Shown: one piece after another, positions 49,799 through 58,222 of the stretch
Numbering within the stretch: the stretch's first letter is position 1
Layout of the letters: every line of letters starts with the position of its first letter
Source of the DNA: Kitasatospora sp. NBC_01250
GTDB lineage: Bacteria; Actinomycetota; Actinomycetes; Streptomycetales; Streptomycetaceae
DNA: 64,000 nt
Assembly: GCF_036226465.1 (NCBI RefSeq)
Contig: NZ_CP108476.1
Coordinates: 7,564,001-7,628,000, forward strand
Direction: 5' to 3'
Made by a program: the position numbers and the translations under genes
Notes under the pieces: generated by a model
The model's database searches: none
Told to the model about the DNA's origin: nothing
Seen by the model: only the letters and a program-made list of their open reading frames with translations

Positions 49799-52060
49799 AT
49801 GTGGGGTCGGGGGACCGAGCTCGGGGGGCGTTACACGCTTGCCGAGCGGCTCGGCGGCGGGGCCATGGGCGAGGTCTGGTGTGCGGAGGACGGTGTCCTC
49901 GGACGCCAGGTCGCCGTCAAGATCCTGCTGCCGGCCCTGCTGGCCGACGCGACGTTCATGGAGCGGTTCCGGCGCGAGGCCAGGCTGCTCGCCTCGATCA
50001 ACCACCCGGGCATCGTCGAGGTCCACGACTACGGCGAGAGCGAGGCCGGCGCCGGGAGCCCGGTCGCGTACATCGTCATGGAGCTGATCACCGGCCGGCC
50101 GCTGGACGAGGCGCTCGCCGAGAGCGGTCCGATGCCGGCCGAGCGGGCGCTGGGCATCGTCGCCCAGGCGCTGGACGCGCTGCACGCCGCGCACAAGCGG
50201 GGCATCGTGCACCGGGACATCAAGCCGTCCAACCTGATGCTGCGCGACGACGGCCGGGTGGCGGTGACCGACTTCGGCATCGCCAGCGCGATGGCGGGGA
50301 CCCGGATCACCTCCACGCAGGCGGTGCTGGGCACGGCGCTGTACGTGGCCCCCGAGCGGGCGGAGGGTGCGTCGTCCGACCCGGCCTCCGACCTCTACTC
50401 GATGGGCGTGCTCTGCTACGAAATGCTGGTCGGGACACCGCCGTTCACGGGCGAGACGGCGCTGGAGATCGTGCTCAAGCACGTGCGGGAGCCGGCCCCG
50501 GAACTGCCCGGCGGGTTCGCGCAGCCGGTCCGGGACCTGGTGGCCATCGCGCTCGCCAAGACGCCCGAGGAGCGGTTCGCCGATGCCGCGGTGATGGCGG
50601 CCGCGGCGCGCGGTGCGGCCGAGGGGGTGCCGGTCGCGGAGGTGGTCGGGCGGACGGTGCCGCTGGGGGGCAAGGGCCGCCCGGGGGCGGTCGTGGTGGC
50701 GGCGGAGGCAGTGGAAGGGGCAGCGGGTGCTGCCGAGCCGGCGGCTGCGGTCGTGGCCGAAGGTGCTGCCGGGCCGGCGGCCGGGGTCGCGGTCGAAGGT
50801 GCTGCCGGGCCGGCGGCCGGGGTCGCGGAGGGTGCCGGGCCTGCTGCCGAGGTTGAGGCGGGCGGTGCAGCCGCTGCCGCCGACCCCGCGGCCACGTCGA
50901 ACACCGCGACCGCCGGGAAGCAGACGCAGCCCGTGGTGGCCGCGCGCTCCCCGTGGTACCGGCGCCGCTTGGTGCTGCCGGTGCTGATCCCGTTCGGTGT
51001 CACGGCGGTGGTGGGGTCGGCGGTGCTCATCGACCGGACGCCGTTCAGCTCCGACGCGGCGGTGCCGGACGCGCGCCCGGCCGTGACGGCCTCCGCCGGG
51101 CAGTCGGGCAGCGCCTCGGCGTCGGGCGCGGGCTCGGCCTCGGCGTCCGCGTCGACGTCCGCCGGCGGCTCCGCCTCGCCGAGCGCGTCGGCCTCGGGGG
51201 CCTCACCCTCGCCCTCGGGTTCGGCGTCGCCGAGCGGCTCGGCGTCCCCGACCGCGGCCGGCGGCACGCCGTCCGGCGCGGGGCAGCCCGGGACGGGTGC
51301 CGGTGCGGGCGCGCGGACCGGGGGAGGCGGCGGCCAGCAGGGCGGTGGCGCGGCGAACGGCGGCGGCTCGGGCACCAGCGGTTCCGGTAGCGGTGGTTCG
51401 GCTAGCGGTGGCGGTGCGGGCAGCGGCGGCTCGGGCGGCGGTGCCGCCACGGGCGGTGGTGGCACCGGGAGCGGTGGGAGCGCGCCCGGTGGGTCCGCGG
51501 GCGGTGGCGGTGCGCAGAGCGGCGGCGGGTCGTCGGGCGGCGGCAGCACCGCGGGCGGCGGTGGTTCGGCGTCGGGCAGCCAGCCGAATCCGCCCGCGTC
51601 CAACAACCCGCCCGCCCCCGACCCGCCCGCCCCCAACCCGCAGCCCAGCTCCGCCGCGCCGGCCTCGGGTTGCGGCGGGGCGAACTGGGGCGCGATCGTC
51701 AATGTGGGGGACGGGCTCAAGGTCGGTCTGGCCGACGGCAACCCGTCGGGGAGCGGCGCGGTGATCATGGGTGGCAACACCGGCTACGGCTGGATCCACA
51801 CGACGGGCCAGTGGGACACCTTCAGCGCCTGCACCATGAACGACAGTCTGCTGGGCATGCAGTACTACGGCGGGAGCGGCACTCAGCTCATCGCCGCCTC
51901 CGCCGGCATGGCCTCCTGGCGGATCGTGTCCGCTTCGTCCGGCGTGAACATCAGGGACTACCTGGGGCAGAACTGCCTGACCGACAACGGCGCGGGCAAG
52001 CAGCTCACCATGGGCACCTGCACGCCGGGCAACGCCTCCCAGGAGTGGCAGATCCCCTGA
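49799..52060 (+). CDS. Membrane Ser/Thr protein kinase with lectin-like extracellular domain
   Basis: 753 residues. Kinase domain 11-280: glycine loop LGGGAMGEV 18-26, Lys41, Glu60 in FRREARLL, HRD 138-140, DFG 158-160 and APE 184-186. A long Ala/Gly/Glu linker with GAAGPAAGVAVEGAAGPAAG-type repeats follows, then one transmembrane helix at about 390-412. Outside lie about 200 residues of Ser/Ala/Gly/Pro low-complexity sequence and a C-terminal domain at about 620-753 with GMQYYGGSGTQLIAASAGM and a terminal NASQEWQIP. This last looks like a RICIN-type beta-trefoil fragment. PASTA repeats of PknB are absent. It probably senses a cell-wall or extracellular sugar ligand. Confidence 0.9.
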   Translation: MWGRGTELGGRYTLAERLGGGAMGEVWCAEDGVLGRQVAVKILLPALLADATFMERFRREARLLASINHPGIVEVHDYGESEAGAGSPVAYIVMELITGRPLDEALAESGPMPAERALGIVAQALDALHAAHKRGIVHRDIKPSNLMLRDDGRVAVTDFGIASAMAGTRITSTQAVLGTALYVAPERAEGASSDPASDLYSMGVLCYEMLVGTPPFTGETALEIVLKHVREPAPELPGGFAQPVRDLVAIALAKTPEERFADAAVMAAAARGAAEGVPVAEVVGRTVPLGGKGRPGAVVVAAEAVEGAAGAAEPAAAVVAEGAAGPAAGVAVEGAAGPAAGVAEGAGPAAEVEAGGAAAAADPAATSNTATAGKQTQPVVAARSPWYRRRLVLPVLIPFGVTAVVGSAVLIDRTPFSSDAAVPDARPAVTASAGQSGSASASGAGSASASASTSAGGSASPSASASGASPSPSGSASPSGSASPTAAGGTPSGAGQPGTGAGAGARTGGGGGQQGGGAANGGGSGTSGSGSGGSASGGGAGSGGSGGGAATGGGGTGSGGSAPGGSAGGGGAQSGGGSSGGGSTAGGGGSASGSQPNPPASNNPPAPDPPAPNPQPSSAAPASGCGGANWGAIVNVGDGLKVGLADGNPSGSGAVIMGGNTGYGWIHTTGQWDTFSACTMNDSLLGMQYYGGSGTQLIAASAGMASWRIVSASSGVNIRDYLGQNCLTDNGAGKQLTMGTCTPGNASQEWQIP

Positions 52061-52109
52061 CCCGAGTCCCCTGACCCGAGTCCCCTGACCCGAGTCCCGT
52101 CACCCGAGC
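52054..52109 (+). repeat. 14-bp tandem repeat, four copies, straddling the kinase stop codon
   Basis: The unit CCCCTGACCCGAGT is repeated from 52054, 52068 and 52082, with a diverged fourth copy at 52096. Because 14 is not a multiple of 3, the copied TGA codons at 52058, 52072 and 52086 fall in all three frames. Confidence 0.85.
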
Positions 52110-52172
52110 GCGCGGCGCCGGTGGCTCTCCCCCCTGGGGGCGCGGCCACCGGCGCTTCGGCGTCTGCGCGGC

Positions 52173-52763
52173 TCAGGCGGCCAGCGCGGCCTTGCCGGCC
52201 AGCTGGATCCTGGTCTGCTCGGCGACGCGGCGGCCCAGGTGCTCGGCGGTGGCGATGTCCGCCTTGTGCACGCCCTCGGGGCCCTGGTCGTTGTTGGACT
52301 GGGCGGCGGCACCGAGGAAGAAGCCCAGGCGGTTGAGGTCGTTCTCCGAGGCGGTGCTGGAGTTCCAGCCCGGGTGCAGGCCCAGGCTCACCCAGCTCAT
52401 GCCGTGCTGGGCGGCGAAGATGCTCAGGAACTGCAGGGTGGCGAGCTTGTCGCCGCTCTTCGAGGCGGAGTTGGTGAAGCCGGCCGCCAGCTTGTCGCGC
52501 CAGGCGGAGGCGAACCAGCGCTTGGCGCTGGCCTCGGCGAAGGTGTGGAAGGCGCCCGAGGCGCCGCCCATGTAGGTGGGCGAGCCGAAGACGATGGCGT
52601 CGGAGCCGTCCAGCAGCTCCCACTCGGCCTCGGTGATCGCGTCGACCTTGATCAGGTGGACGGTGGCGCCGGCCTCGGCGGCACCGGCGCGGACCGCCTC
52701 GGCGATGACGGCGGTGTGGCCGTAGCCGGAGTGGACGGCGATCGAGATGACGGGGCTGGTCAC
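52173..52763 (-). CDS. Flavodoxin-fold NAD(P)H:quinone oxidoreductase (WrbA-like)
   Basis: 196 residues from GTG 52763, preceded by AGGAGC; an in-frame ATG at 52796 would overlap the dyad. FMN phosphate loop SGYGHTAVIAE near 10-20, then FGSPTYMGGASGAFHTFAE near 60-78 and the WrbA-like LGLHPGWNSS and GRRVAEQTRIQL end. FMN-dependent two-electron reduction of quinones avoids radical formation. Divergent from an HxlR regulator with a dyad between, as in many quinone-responsive pairs. Confidence 0.85.
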   Translation of the reverse strand: MTSPVISIAVHSGYGHTAVIAEAVRAGAAEAGATVHLIKVDAITEAEWELLDGSDAIVFGSPTYMGGASGAFHTFAEASAKRWFASAWRDKLAAGFTNSASKSGDKLATLQFLSIFAAQHGMSWVSLGLHPGWNSSTASENDLNRLGFFLGAAAQSNNDQGPEGVHKADIATAEHLGRRVAEQTRIQLAGKAALAA

Positions 52764-52795
52764 AGCGGTGCTCCTGGCTTTGGTGTGGATTCGCA

Positions 52796-52818
52796 AGTGC
52801 TAACGAAAGATAAGCACT
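52796..52818. promoter_or_regulatory. Dyad AGTGCT-n11-AGCACT (HxlR operator candidate)
   Basis: Perfect 6-bp arms between the WrbA-like gene and the HxlR gene, with an AT-rich centre unusual for this genome. Likely bound by the HxlR protein encoded at 52874. Confidence 0.6.
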
Positions 52819-52873
52819 GTGATTTAGAAAGCGCAACCCCAGGGTTAGCGCAGTGCCCGCGTACACTCCTGCT

Positions 52874-53302
52874 ATGGCGACTGAGAGCTCCGCCGGGACC
52901 GTGACCGGCGATGGTGTGGACGGGCTGCCCTACAACGTGTTCGGGCGCGCCTGCCCGTCGCGGCACGTCCTGAAGGACGTCACGCACGCCTGGGGCAGCC
53001 TCACGCTGGCCGCGCTGGCCGACGGCACCTTCCGCTTCAACGAGCTGCGCCGCCGGGTGGACGGCGTGAGCGAGAAGATGCTGTCGCAGACCCTGCAGGC
53101 GCTGGAGCGGGACGGCCTGGTGCACCGCGATGCGCAGCTGACCAATCCGCCGCGGGTCGACTACGGACTCACGGAGCTGGGGCGCGAGGTGGCGGACCGG
53201 CTGCTCGCGCTGATCGCGCTGGTCGAGTCGCGGATGCCCGAGGTGGCGGCGGCGCAGCAGCGGTACGACGAAGGTCGTGACCGACAGTCGTCCGGGCTGT
53301 GA
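52874..53302 (+). CDS. HxlR-family regulator 1
   Basis: 142 residues from ATG 52874. The single Cys near the N-terminus in NVFGRACPSRHVLKDV matches the redox- or quinone-sensing Cys of HypR/QorR-like HxlR proteins. The winged helix is RFNELRRRVDGVSEKMLSQT, then NPPRVDYGLTELGREVAD. Divergent from the WrbA-like enzyme, which it probably represses until the Cys is modified. Confidence 0.88.
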   Translation: MATESSAGTVTGDGVDGLPYNVFGRACPSRHVLKDVTHAWGSLTLAALADGTFRFNELRRRVDGVSEKMLSQTLQALERDGLVHRDAQLTNPPRVDYGLTELGREVADRLLALIALVESRMPEVAAAQQRYDEGRDRQSSGL

Positions 53303-53324
53303 CGAGCCCCGCTCCCCGGGCTTT

Positions 53325-53340
53325 ATGAAACTAGTTGCAT
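53325..53340. promoter_or_regulatory. Palindrome ATGAAACTAGTTGCAT upstream of fadH
   Basis: Perfect except for one mismatched pair. The core GAAACTAG recurs at 55497-55504, in front of the PadR gene, so it is a candidate PadR operator shared by both genes. Confidence 0.55.
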
Positions 53341-53394
53341 AGAGGTCGTCCTCGCCCCTACCGTGGAGTAACCACAGTCGCGAGGAGAGTCCGG

Positions 53395-55416
53395 ATGACC
53401 GCCTACCCCCACCTGCTGCGCCCGCTCGACCTGGGATTCACCACGTTGCCCAACCGGGTGCTGATGGGTTCGATGCACGTGGGCCTGGAGGAGGCGCCCG
53501 ACGGCTTCGAGCGGATGGCCGAGTTCTACGCCACCCGGGCCCGCGGCGGGGTCGGCCTGATCGTCACCGGCGGCATCGCGCCGAACGAGGCCGGTCGGCC
53601 GTGGGGCGGCGGCGCCAAGCTCAGCACCCCCGAGGAGGCGGCCGAGCACCGCGTGGTGACCGAGGCCGTGCACGCCGCCGGTGGGCGGATCGCCATGCAG
53701 ATCCTGCACTTCGGCCGCTACGCCTACCACGAGGACCTGGTGGCGCCGAGCGCGATCCAGGCCCCGATCAGCCCCTTCGTGCCGAACGCCCTCACCGAGG
53801 AGCAGATCGAGCAGACCATCGAGGACTTCGCGCGCACCGCCGAGCTGGCCCAGCAGGCCGGCTACGACGGCGTGGAGATCATGGGCTCCGAGGGCTACCT
53901 GATCAACGAGTTCATCGCCGCGCCCACCAACCAGCGCGAGGACGCCTGGGGTGGCAGCTACCAGAACCGGATGCGGTTCCCGGTGGAGATCGTCCGCCGG
54001 GTGCGCGAGCGGGTCGGCCCCGAGTTCATCCTGATCTACCGGCTCTCCATGCTCGACCTGATCCCCGGCGGCTCCACGCTGGCCGAGGTGATCGAGCTGG
54101 CCCAGGCGGTGGAGGCGGCGGGCGCCACCATCATCAACACCGGCATCGGCTGGCACGAGGCGCGCATCCCCACCATCGCCACCTCGGTGCCGCGCGGCGC
54201 CTTCGCCTGGGTCACCAAGAAGGTGATGGGCTCGGTGGGCATCCCGCTGGTCACCACCAACCGGATCAACACCCCTGAGCTGGCCGAGCAGTTGCTCGCC
54301 GACGGCTGCGCCGACCTGGTCTCGATGGCCCGCCCGCTGCTCGCCGACCCGGACTTCGTCGCCAAGGCCGCGGCCGGCACCCCCGAGGCGGTCAACACCT
54401 GCATCGGCTGCAACCAGGCCTGCCTGGACCACACCTTCAGCATGAAGATCACCTCCTGCCTGGTCAACCCGCGGGCCTGCCACGAGACCGAGCTGGTGCT
54501 CTCGCCGACCAAGCTGCGCAAGCGTGTCGGCATCGTCGGCGCCGGCCCCGCCGGACTCGCCTGCGCGGTCTCCGCCGCCGAACGCGGCCACGCCGTCACG
54601 CTCTTCGACGCCGCCGAGACCATCGGCGGGCAGCTCAACATCGCCCGCCAGATCCCCGGCAAGGAGGAGTTCAACGAGACCCTGCGCTACTACCGCCACC
54701 AGCTGATGCAGCATCAGGTCGAGCTGCGGCTGGGTGCGTTGGTCACGGCCGAGACGCTGGCGGCGGAGGGCTTCGACGAGGTCGTGCTGGCCACCGGCGT
54801 CACCCCGCGCACGCCCGAGATCCCCGGCAGCGACCACCCGAGCGTGCTCAGCTACCTGGACGTGCTGCGCGACAAGGCGCCGGTCGGCGACCGGGTCGCG
54901 ATCATCGGCGCGGGCGGGATCGGCTTCGACGTCGCCGAGTACCTCACCGACCCGGGCACCTCGGCCAGCCAGGACCCGGCCGCGTTCTTCGCGCAGTGGG
55001 GTGTGGACACCGAGCACAGCGGTGCCGGCGGCCTGCGGCCCGCGGTCCGGCCCGAGGTGAAGCGCCAGGTGCACCTGCTGCAGCGCAAGACCACCAAGGT
55101 CGGTGCCGGGCTCGGCAAGACCACCGGCTGGATCCACCGCACCGAACTCAAGCACCGCGGCGTGGTGATGGCGGCGGGCGTCGGCTACGAGCGGATCGAC
55201 GACGCCGGGCTGCACGTGACGGTGGACGGCCAGCCGCAGCTGCTCCCGGTGGACACCGTGGTGCTCTGCGCCGGGCAGGAGCCGCGCCGCGAGCTGGTGG
55301 AGCGGCTGCAGGAGCTGGGGATCGAGCCGCACCTGATCGGCGGGGCGGACGTGGCGGCGGAGCTCGACGCCAAGCGCGCCATCGACCAGGGCACCAGGCT
55401 CGCGGCCTCGCTCTGA
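53395..55416 (+). CDS. fadH: 2,4-dienoyl-CoA reductase / Old Yellow Enzyme with Fe-S and FAD domains
   Basis: 673 residues, close to E. coli FadH. The N-terminal FMN barrel (1-370) has the ILHFGRYAYHEDLVAPSAIQ substrate region and GWHEARIPTIATSVPRGAF. The [4Fe-4S] cysteines are in NTCIGCNQACLDHTFSMKIT near 341-360 with another Cys at SCLVNP. FAD and NAD(P)H sites are VGIVGAGPAGLACAVSAAE near 380 and VAIIGAGGIGFDVAEYL near 502. It reduces 2,4-dienoyl-CoA during beta-oxidation of unsaturated fatty acids. The PadR gene follows 135 bases on and may regulate it. Confidence 0.93.
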   Translation: MTAYPHLLRPLDLGFTTLPNRVLMGSMHVGLEEAPDGFERMAEFYATRARGGVGLIVTGGIAPNEAGRPWGGGAKLSTPEEAAEHRVVTEAVHAAGGRIAMQILHFGRYAYHEDLVAPSAIQAPISPFVPNALTEEQIEQTIEDFARTAELAQQAGYDGVEIMGSEGYLINEFIAAPTNQREDAWGGSYQNRMRFPVEIVRRVRERVGPEFILIYRLSMLDLIPGGSTLAEVIELAQAVEAAGATIINTGIGWHEARIPTIATSVPRGAFAWVTKKVMGSVGIPLVTTNRINTPELAEQLLADGCADLVSMARPLLADPDFVAKAAAGTPEAVNTCIGCNQACLDHTFSMKITSCLVNPRACHETELVLSPTKLRKRVGIVGAGPAGLACAVSAAERGHAVTLFDAAETIGGQLNIARQIPGKEEFNETLRYYRHQLMQHQVELRLGALVTAETLAAEGFDEVVLATGVTPRTPEIPGSDHPSVLSYLDVLRDKAPVGDRVAIIGAGGIGFDVAEYLTDPGTSASQDPAAFFAQWGVDTEHSGAGGLRPAVRPEVKRQVHLLQRKTTKVGAGLGKTTGWIHRTELKHRGVVMAAGVGYERIDDAGLHVTVDGQPQLLPVDTVVLCAGQEPRRELVERLQELGIEPHLIGGADVAAELDAKRAIDQGTRLAASL

Positions 55417-55441
55417 TCCGAGTGCGCTGATCCCGAGTGCG
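55413..55441 (+). repeat. Tandem 14/15-bp duplication at the fadH stop codon
   Basis: CTGATCCGAGTGCG followed by CTGATCCCGAGTGCG. The first contains the fadH TGA and the second carries another TGA in a different frame. The sequence resembles the kinase-stop repeat unit CTGACCCGAGTCCC. Confidence 0.7.
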
Positions 55442-55551
55442 CCGGGCCAGAGCGCTCGGGGCCACGCGTATCGGTCGTGGTCGGACCGGCTCGCCTGGAA
55501 ACTAGGATGCTGTCGCAGTACCGTCGCGCAGTCCAGGAGAGCCGGTCCGCC

Positions 55552-56079
55552 ATGTCGCTTCCGCACGCCATCCTCACCGCCCTGCTGGAGAAGCCCTCCT
55601 CCGGGCTGGAGTTGACGCGACGTTTCGACAAGTCGATCGGCTTCTTCTGGTCCGCCACGCACCAGCAGATCTACCGGGAGCTGGGCAAGCTGGAGCAGTC
55701 CGGACTGATCCGCTCACTGCCCCAGCCGCCCAGCCGGGGCCAGCGCAAGGCCTACGAGGTGCTGCCGGAGGGCCGGGCGGCGCTGGTCGACTGGGTCGCC
55801 GAGAGTCAGGACCCCAAGGCGGTCCGGGAGCCGCTGCTGCTGCGCCTGCGGGCGGCTGCGGTGGTCGGGGCGCCCGGCCTGCGGGGCGAGCTCGAACGCC
55901 ATCTCGACCTGCACGAGCGGCAGTTGGCGGAGTACCTGGAGATCGAGCAGCACGACTTCCCGGCCGAGCAGGCGGCTGACGAGAACCGCCTGCAGCACCT
56001 GGTGCTCCGCGCGGGGATCGGCCTGGAGACCTTCTGGATCCAGTGGCTCACCGAGGCGCTGTCCGACACGGCGGGTTGA
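55552..56079 (+). CDS. PadR-family regulator
   Basis: 175 residues from ATG 55552 (MSLPHAILTALLEKPSSGLE). PadR winged helix at about 1-90: FDKSIGFFWSATHQQIYREL, GQRKAYEVLPEGRAAL. The C-terminal Vir-type helical domain (about 95-175) serves for dimerisation. A GAAACTAG motif 48 bases upstream is shared with the fadH promoter, which suggests it controls both. Confidence 0.88.
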   Translation: MSLPHAILTALLEKPSSGLELTRRFDKSIGFFWSATHQQIYRELGKLEQSGLIRSLPQPPSRGQRKAYEVLPEGRAALVDWVAESQDPKAVREPLLLRLRAAAVVGAPGLRGELERHLDLHERQLAEYLEIEQHDFPAEQAADENRLQHLVLRAGIGLETFWIQWLTEALSDTAG

Positions 56080-56150
56080 GTCCCCCGGGGCCGTCGCGTG
56101 CGGCGGCCTGCCTGCACGAGGCCGTCGCCGCTGACGGGCCGGCGGGGGCG

Positions 56151-56900
56151 TCAGCGCATGCCGCCGGAAGCGAGGATGACGTCCCCGGTGATCCAGCGTG
56201 CGTCGTCGGAAGCCAGGAAGGCCACGAGCGGGCCGTAGTCGTCGGGGACGCCCGTACGGCCCAGCGGGGTGGCGGCGATCGCCTGCGCTTCCTGGGCCGA
56301 CCCGGCGTATCCCATGGCCCTGGTGCCCTCGGTGTCCGACGGGCCGGGCATGATCGCGTTGACGCGGATGCCGCGCGGGCCCAGTTCCTTGGCCGCGACG
56401 ATGGTGAACGCGTTGACGGCGCTCTTGGACGCGACGTAGAGCGAGGCGTAGGGAGGGTGGCTGACCGTACCGGCCGTCGAGACGTTGATGATCGACGCGG
56501 CGTCGATGTCGTCCTGCGCGGCCAGGGCCTGCGTGGTCAGGATCGTGCCCAGGAGGTTCGTGGTCATCTCGCGCTGGAACTCGTCCTCGGTGATGCCCGA
56601 CAGCGGCGCGAACGTGGCGACGGCCGCGTTGTTCACGAGCACGTCGACCGGGCCGAACGCCTCGCGCGCCCGGTCGAAGAGAGCGCGCACGTCGTCGCGG
56701 CTGGCCACGTCCGCCTGGACCGCGATCGCCCGGCCGCCCTTGGCGGCGATGCCCGCGACGACCCGCTCGGCGCCCTCCGCGTCCCCCCGGTAGTTCACCA
56801 CGACGGCCGCGCCGGTCTCGGCCAGAGCCTTGGCGATCCCCGCGCCCAGACCCTTTGATGCGCCGGTGACGATCGCCGCACGTGCGTTGTTGCTGCTCAC
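56151..56900 (-). CDS. Short-chain dehydrogenase/reductase (3-oxoacyl-ACP reductase-like)
   Basis: 249 residues from GTG 56900 after AAGGAG. Cofactor loop TGASKGLG near 13-20, NNAAVATFAP near 88, Ser in INVSTAGTVS near 137-142 and YVASKSA with Tyr/Lys near 153-157, ending TGDVILASGGMR. An NADP-preferring SDR of the FabG group. Divergent from an HxlR regulator with an AAGTACATACTT palindrome between the genes. Confidence 0.9.
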   Translation of the reverse strand: MSSNNARAAIVTGASKGLGAGIAKALAETGAAVVVNYRGDAEGAERVVAGIAAKGGRAIAVQADVASRDDVRALFDRAREAFGPVDVLVNNAAVATFAPLSGITEDEFQREMTTNLLGTILTTQALAAQDDIDAASIINVSTAGTVSHPPYASLYVASKSAVNAFTIVAAKELGPRGIRVNAIMPGPSDTEGTRAMGYAGSAQEAQAIAATPLGRTGVPDDYGPLVAFLASDDARWITGDVILASGGMR

Positions 56901-56948
56901 AGTGGCTCCTTGAACATGAGTGCTTGTGGAAGTCACCGTAGGAAAGCT

Positions 56949-56983
56949 GCTTACTGTTGGGAAGTACATACTTTTTTGTAAGC
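56949..56983. promoter_or_regulatory. HxlR operator region: AAGTACATACTT inside GCTTAC/GTAAGC
   Basis: A perfect 12-bp palindrome at 56962-56973 is nested in a wider GCTTAC (56949) and GTAAGC (56978) inverted repeat. Both GTAC-centred and GTAAGC-like half-sites are typical of HxlR targets. It sits directly before the HxlR ATG at 56991. Confidence 0.7.
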
Positions 56984-56990
56984 TGCTGTC

Positions 56991-57392
56991 ATGATGGAGA
57001 CGGAGCAGGTCGCGACAGCCGCCAGGCTGCTGACCCATGACACCTTCGACAACAAGTGCGCACTACGGCCGATCATGGATCAGACGACAAGCCGCTGGGC
57101 GACTCTGATCATCTCGGCCCTCGTCGCCGGCCCGCACCGCTTCGCGCGGCTGCACGCACGAGTGGGTGGCATCAGCCAGAAGATGCTGTCGCAGAACCTC
57201 AAGGCACTGGCCCGGGCCGGGCTTGTCGCCCGGCATGTCGCGCCCACCAACCCGCCCCAGGTCACGTACAGCCTGACGGAACTCGGCGTCAGCCTGGCCG
57301 GACCGCTGACCGATCTCATCCGGTGGTTCGGCCAGCACGGAGACGAGCTCCTCGCGGCCCAGCAGCACTACGACGGCCAGCAGGTGTGCTGA
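56991..57392 (+). CDS. HxlR-family regulator 2
   Basis: 133 residues from ATG 56991 (or 56994). Cys in TFDNKCALRPIMDQTTSRW takes the place of the usual CPV start motif. The winged helix RFARLHARVGGISQKMLSQN and NPPQVTYSLTELG are typical. It probably represses the divergent SDR and itself. Confidence 0.9.
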   Translation: MMETEQVATAARLLTHDTFDNKCALRPIMDQTTSRWATLIISALVAGPHRFARLHARVGGISQKMLSQNLKALARAGLVARHVAPTNPPQVTYSLTELGVSLAGPLTDLIRWFGQHGDELLAAQQHYDGQQVC

Positions 57393-57451
57393 ACCGCAGG
57401 CGGGTCGGGATGAGCGGGCAGTTCGCCGAGGCGTGACGCTGGGTGCTTTAA

Positions 57452-57469
57452 TAAATGAACAGCCATTTA
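57452..57469. promoter_or_regulatory. Dyad TAAATG-n6-CATTTA before tetR
   Basis: Perfect 6-bp AT-rich arms 29 bases before the TetR GTG start, in an otherwise GC-rich region. Probably the autoregulatory operator, overlapping the promoter. Confidence 0.6.
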
Positions 57470-57498
57470 CTAAGGGGATCGACTGAGGGAGCCGCCGC

Positions 57499-58095
57499 GT
57501 GGCCCGTCCCAGAACCATTGATGACGCGGCGATCCTGCAGGCCGCGGCCGAGGTGATCGGACGGGTGGGGCCCGCCGGACTGACCCTGGCGGCGGTGGCG
57601 CGCGAGGTCGGCATGGTCCCCGGCACCCTGGTGCAGCGCTTCGGCTCGAAGCGCGGCCTGCTGCTCGCGATGGCCGCCCGGTCCGCTGTGGACGCGGAGC
57701 GGCTCGCGGCCCGGGCGCGGGAACGGTACGCCTCCCCGCTCGACGCGCTGGCCGAACTGATCGTCACGTCCATGGCGCCGATGTCCACGCCCGAGACCTA
57801 CGCCAACCACCTCGCCGCGCTCTGCATCGACCTGGCGGACGCGCAGTTCCGCGAGCAGGCCCTGCTGGTCCACCAAGCGCAGGGCCGGGCCATGGTCGCG
57901 CTGCTCGCCGAGGCGCTGGACGACGGCGTGCTCAAACCCGGCACCGACCTCGCCGCGCTGACCGCATCCTTGCAGGCGGTGGTCGCCGGTACCGGTCTGA
58001 CCTGGGCGCTCGACCGGCACGGCACCCTGAACCAGCGGCTGCGCCACGAGGTCGGCCGGGCGCTGGCCCCGTACGTCCGGACCGTGCCGGGGTAG
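57499..58095 (+). CDS. TetR-family regulator
   Basis: 198 residues from GTG 57499. HTH at about 20-50 (GLTLAAVAREVGMVPGTLVQ, RFGSKRGLLLAM). The C-terminal ligand domain ends ALDRHGTLNQRLRHEVGRAL. Upstream of and codirectional with an SDR gene 127 bases on, its likely target. Confidence 0.88.
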   Translation: MARPRTIDDAAILQAAAEVIGRVGPAGLTLAAVAREVGMVPGTLVQRFGSKRGLLLAMAARSAVDAERLAARARERYASPLDALAELIVTSMAPMSTPETYANHLAALCIDLADAQFREQALLVHQAQGRAMVALLAEALDDGVLKPGTDLAALTASLQAVVAGTGLTWALDRHGTLNQRLRHEVGRALAPYVRTVPG

Positions 58096-58147
58096 GTGGG
58101 CCCGGGGCCGGAAACGGGGCGGCACGCCCGCTGGTAGCACGACCGCA

Positions 58148-58190
58148 CTGACGGCACTTCGCCGACACTGCTGACAGCACTTCGCCGACA
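58148..58190. repeat. Direct repeats of CTGACRGCACTTCGCCGACA
   Basis: Copies at 58148-58167 and 58171-58190, 23 bases apart, with a partial third (GACAGCA) after. Located between the TetR gene and the SDR; could be regulator-binding sites on the SDR promoter. Confidence 0.5.
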
Positions 58191-58222
58191 GCATCGACAG
58201 CACCGGGGGACTTGGAGGACTC

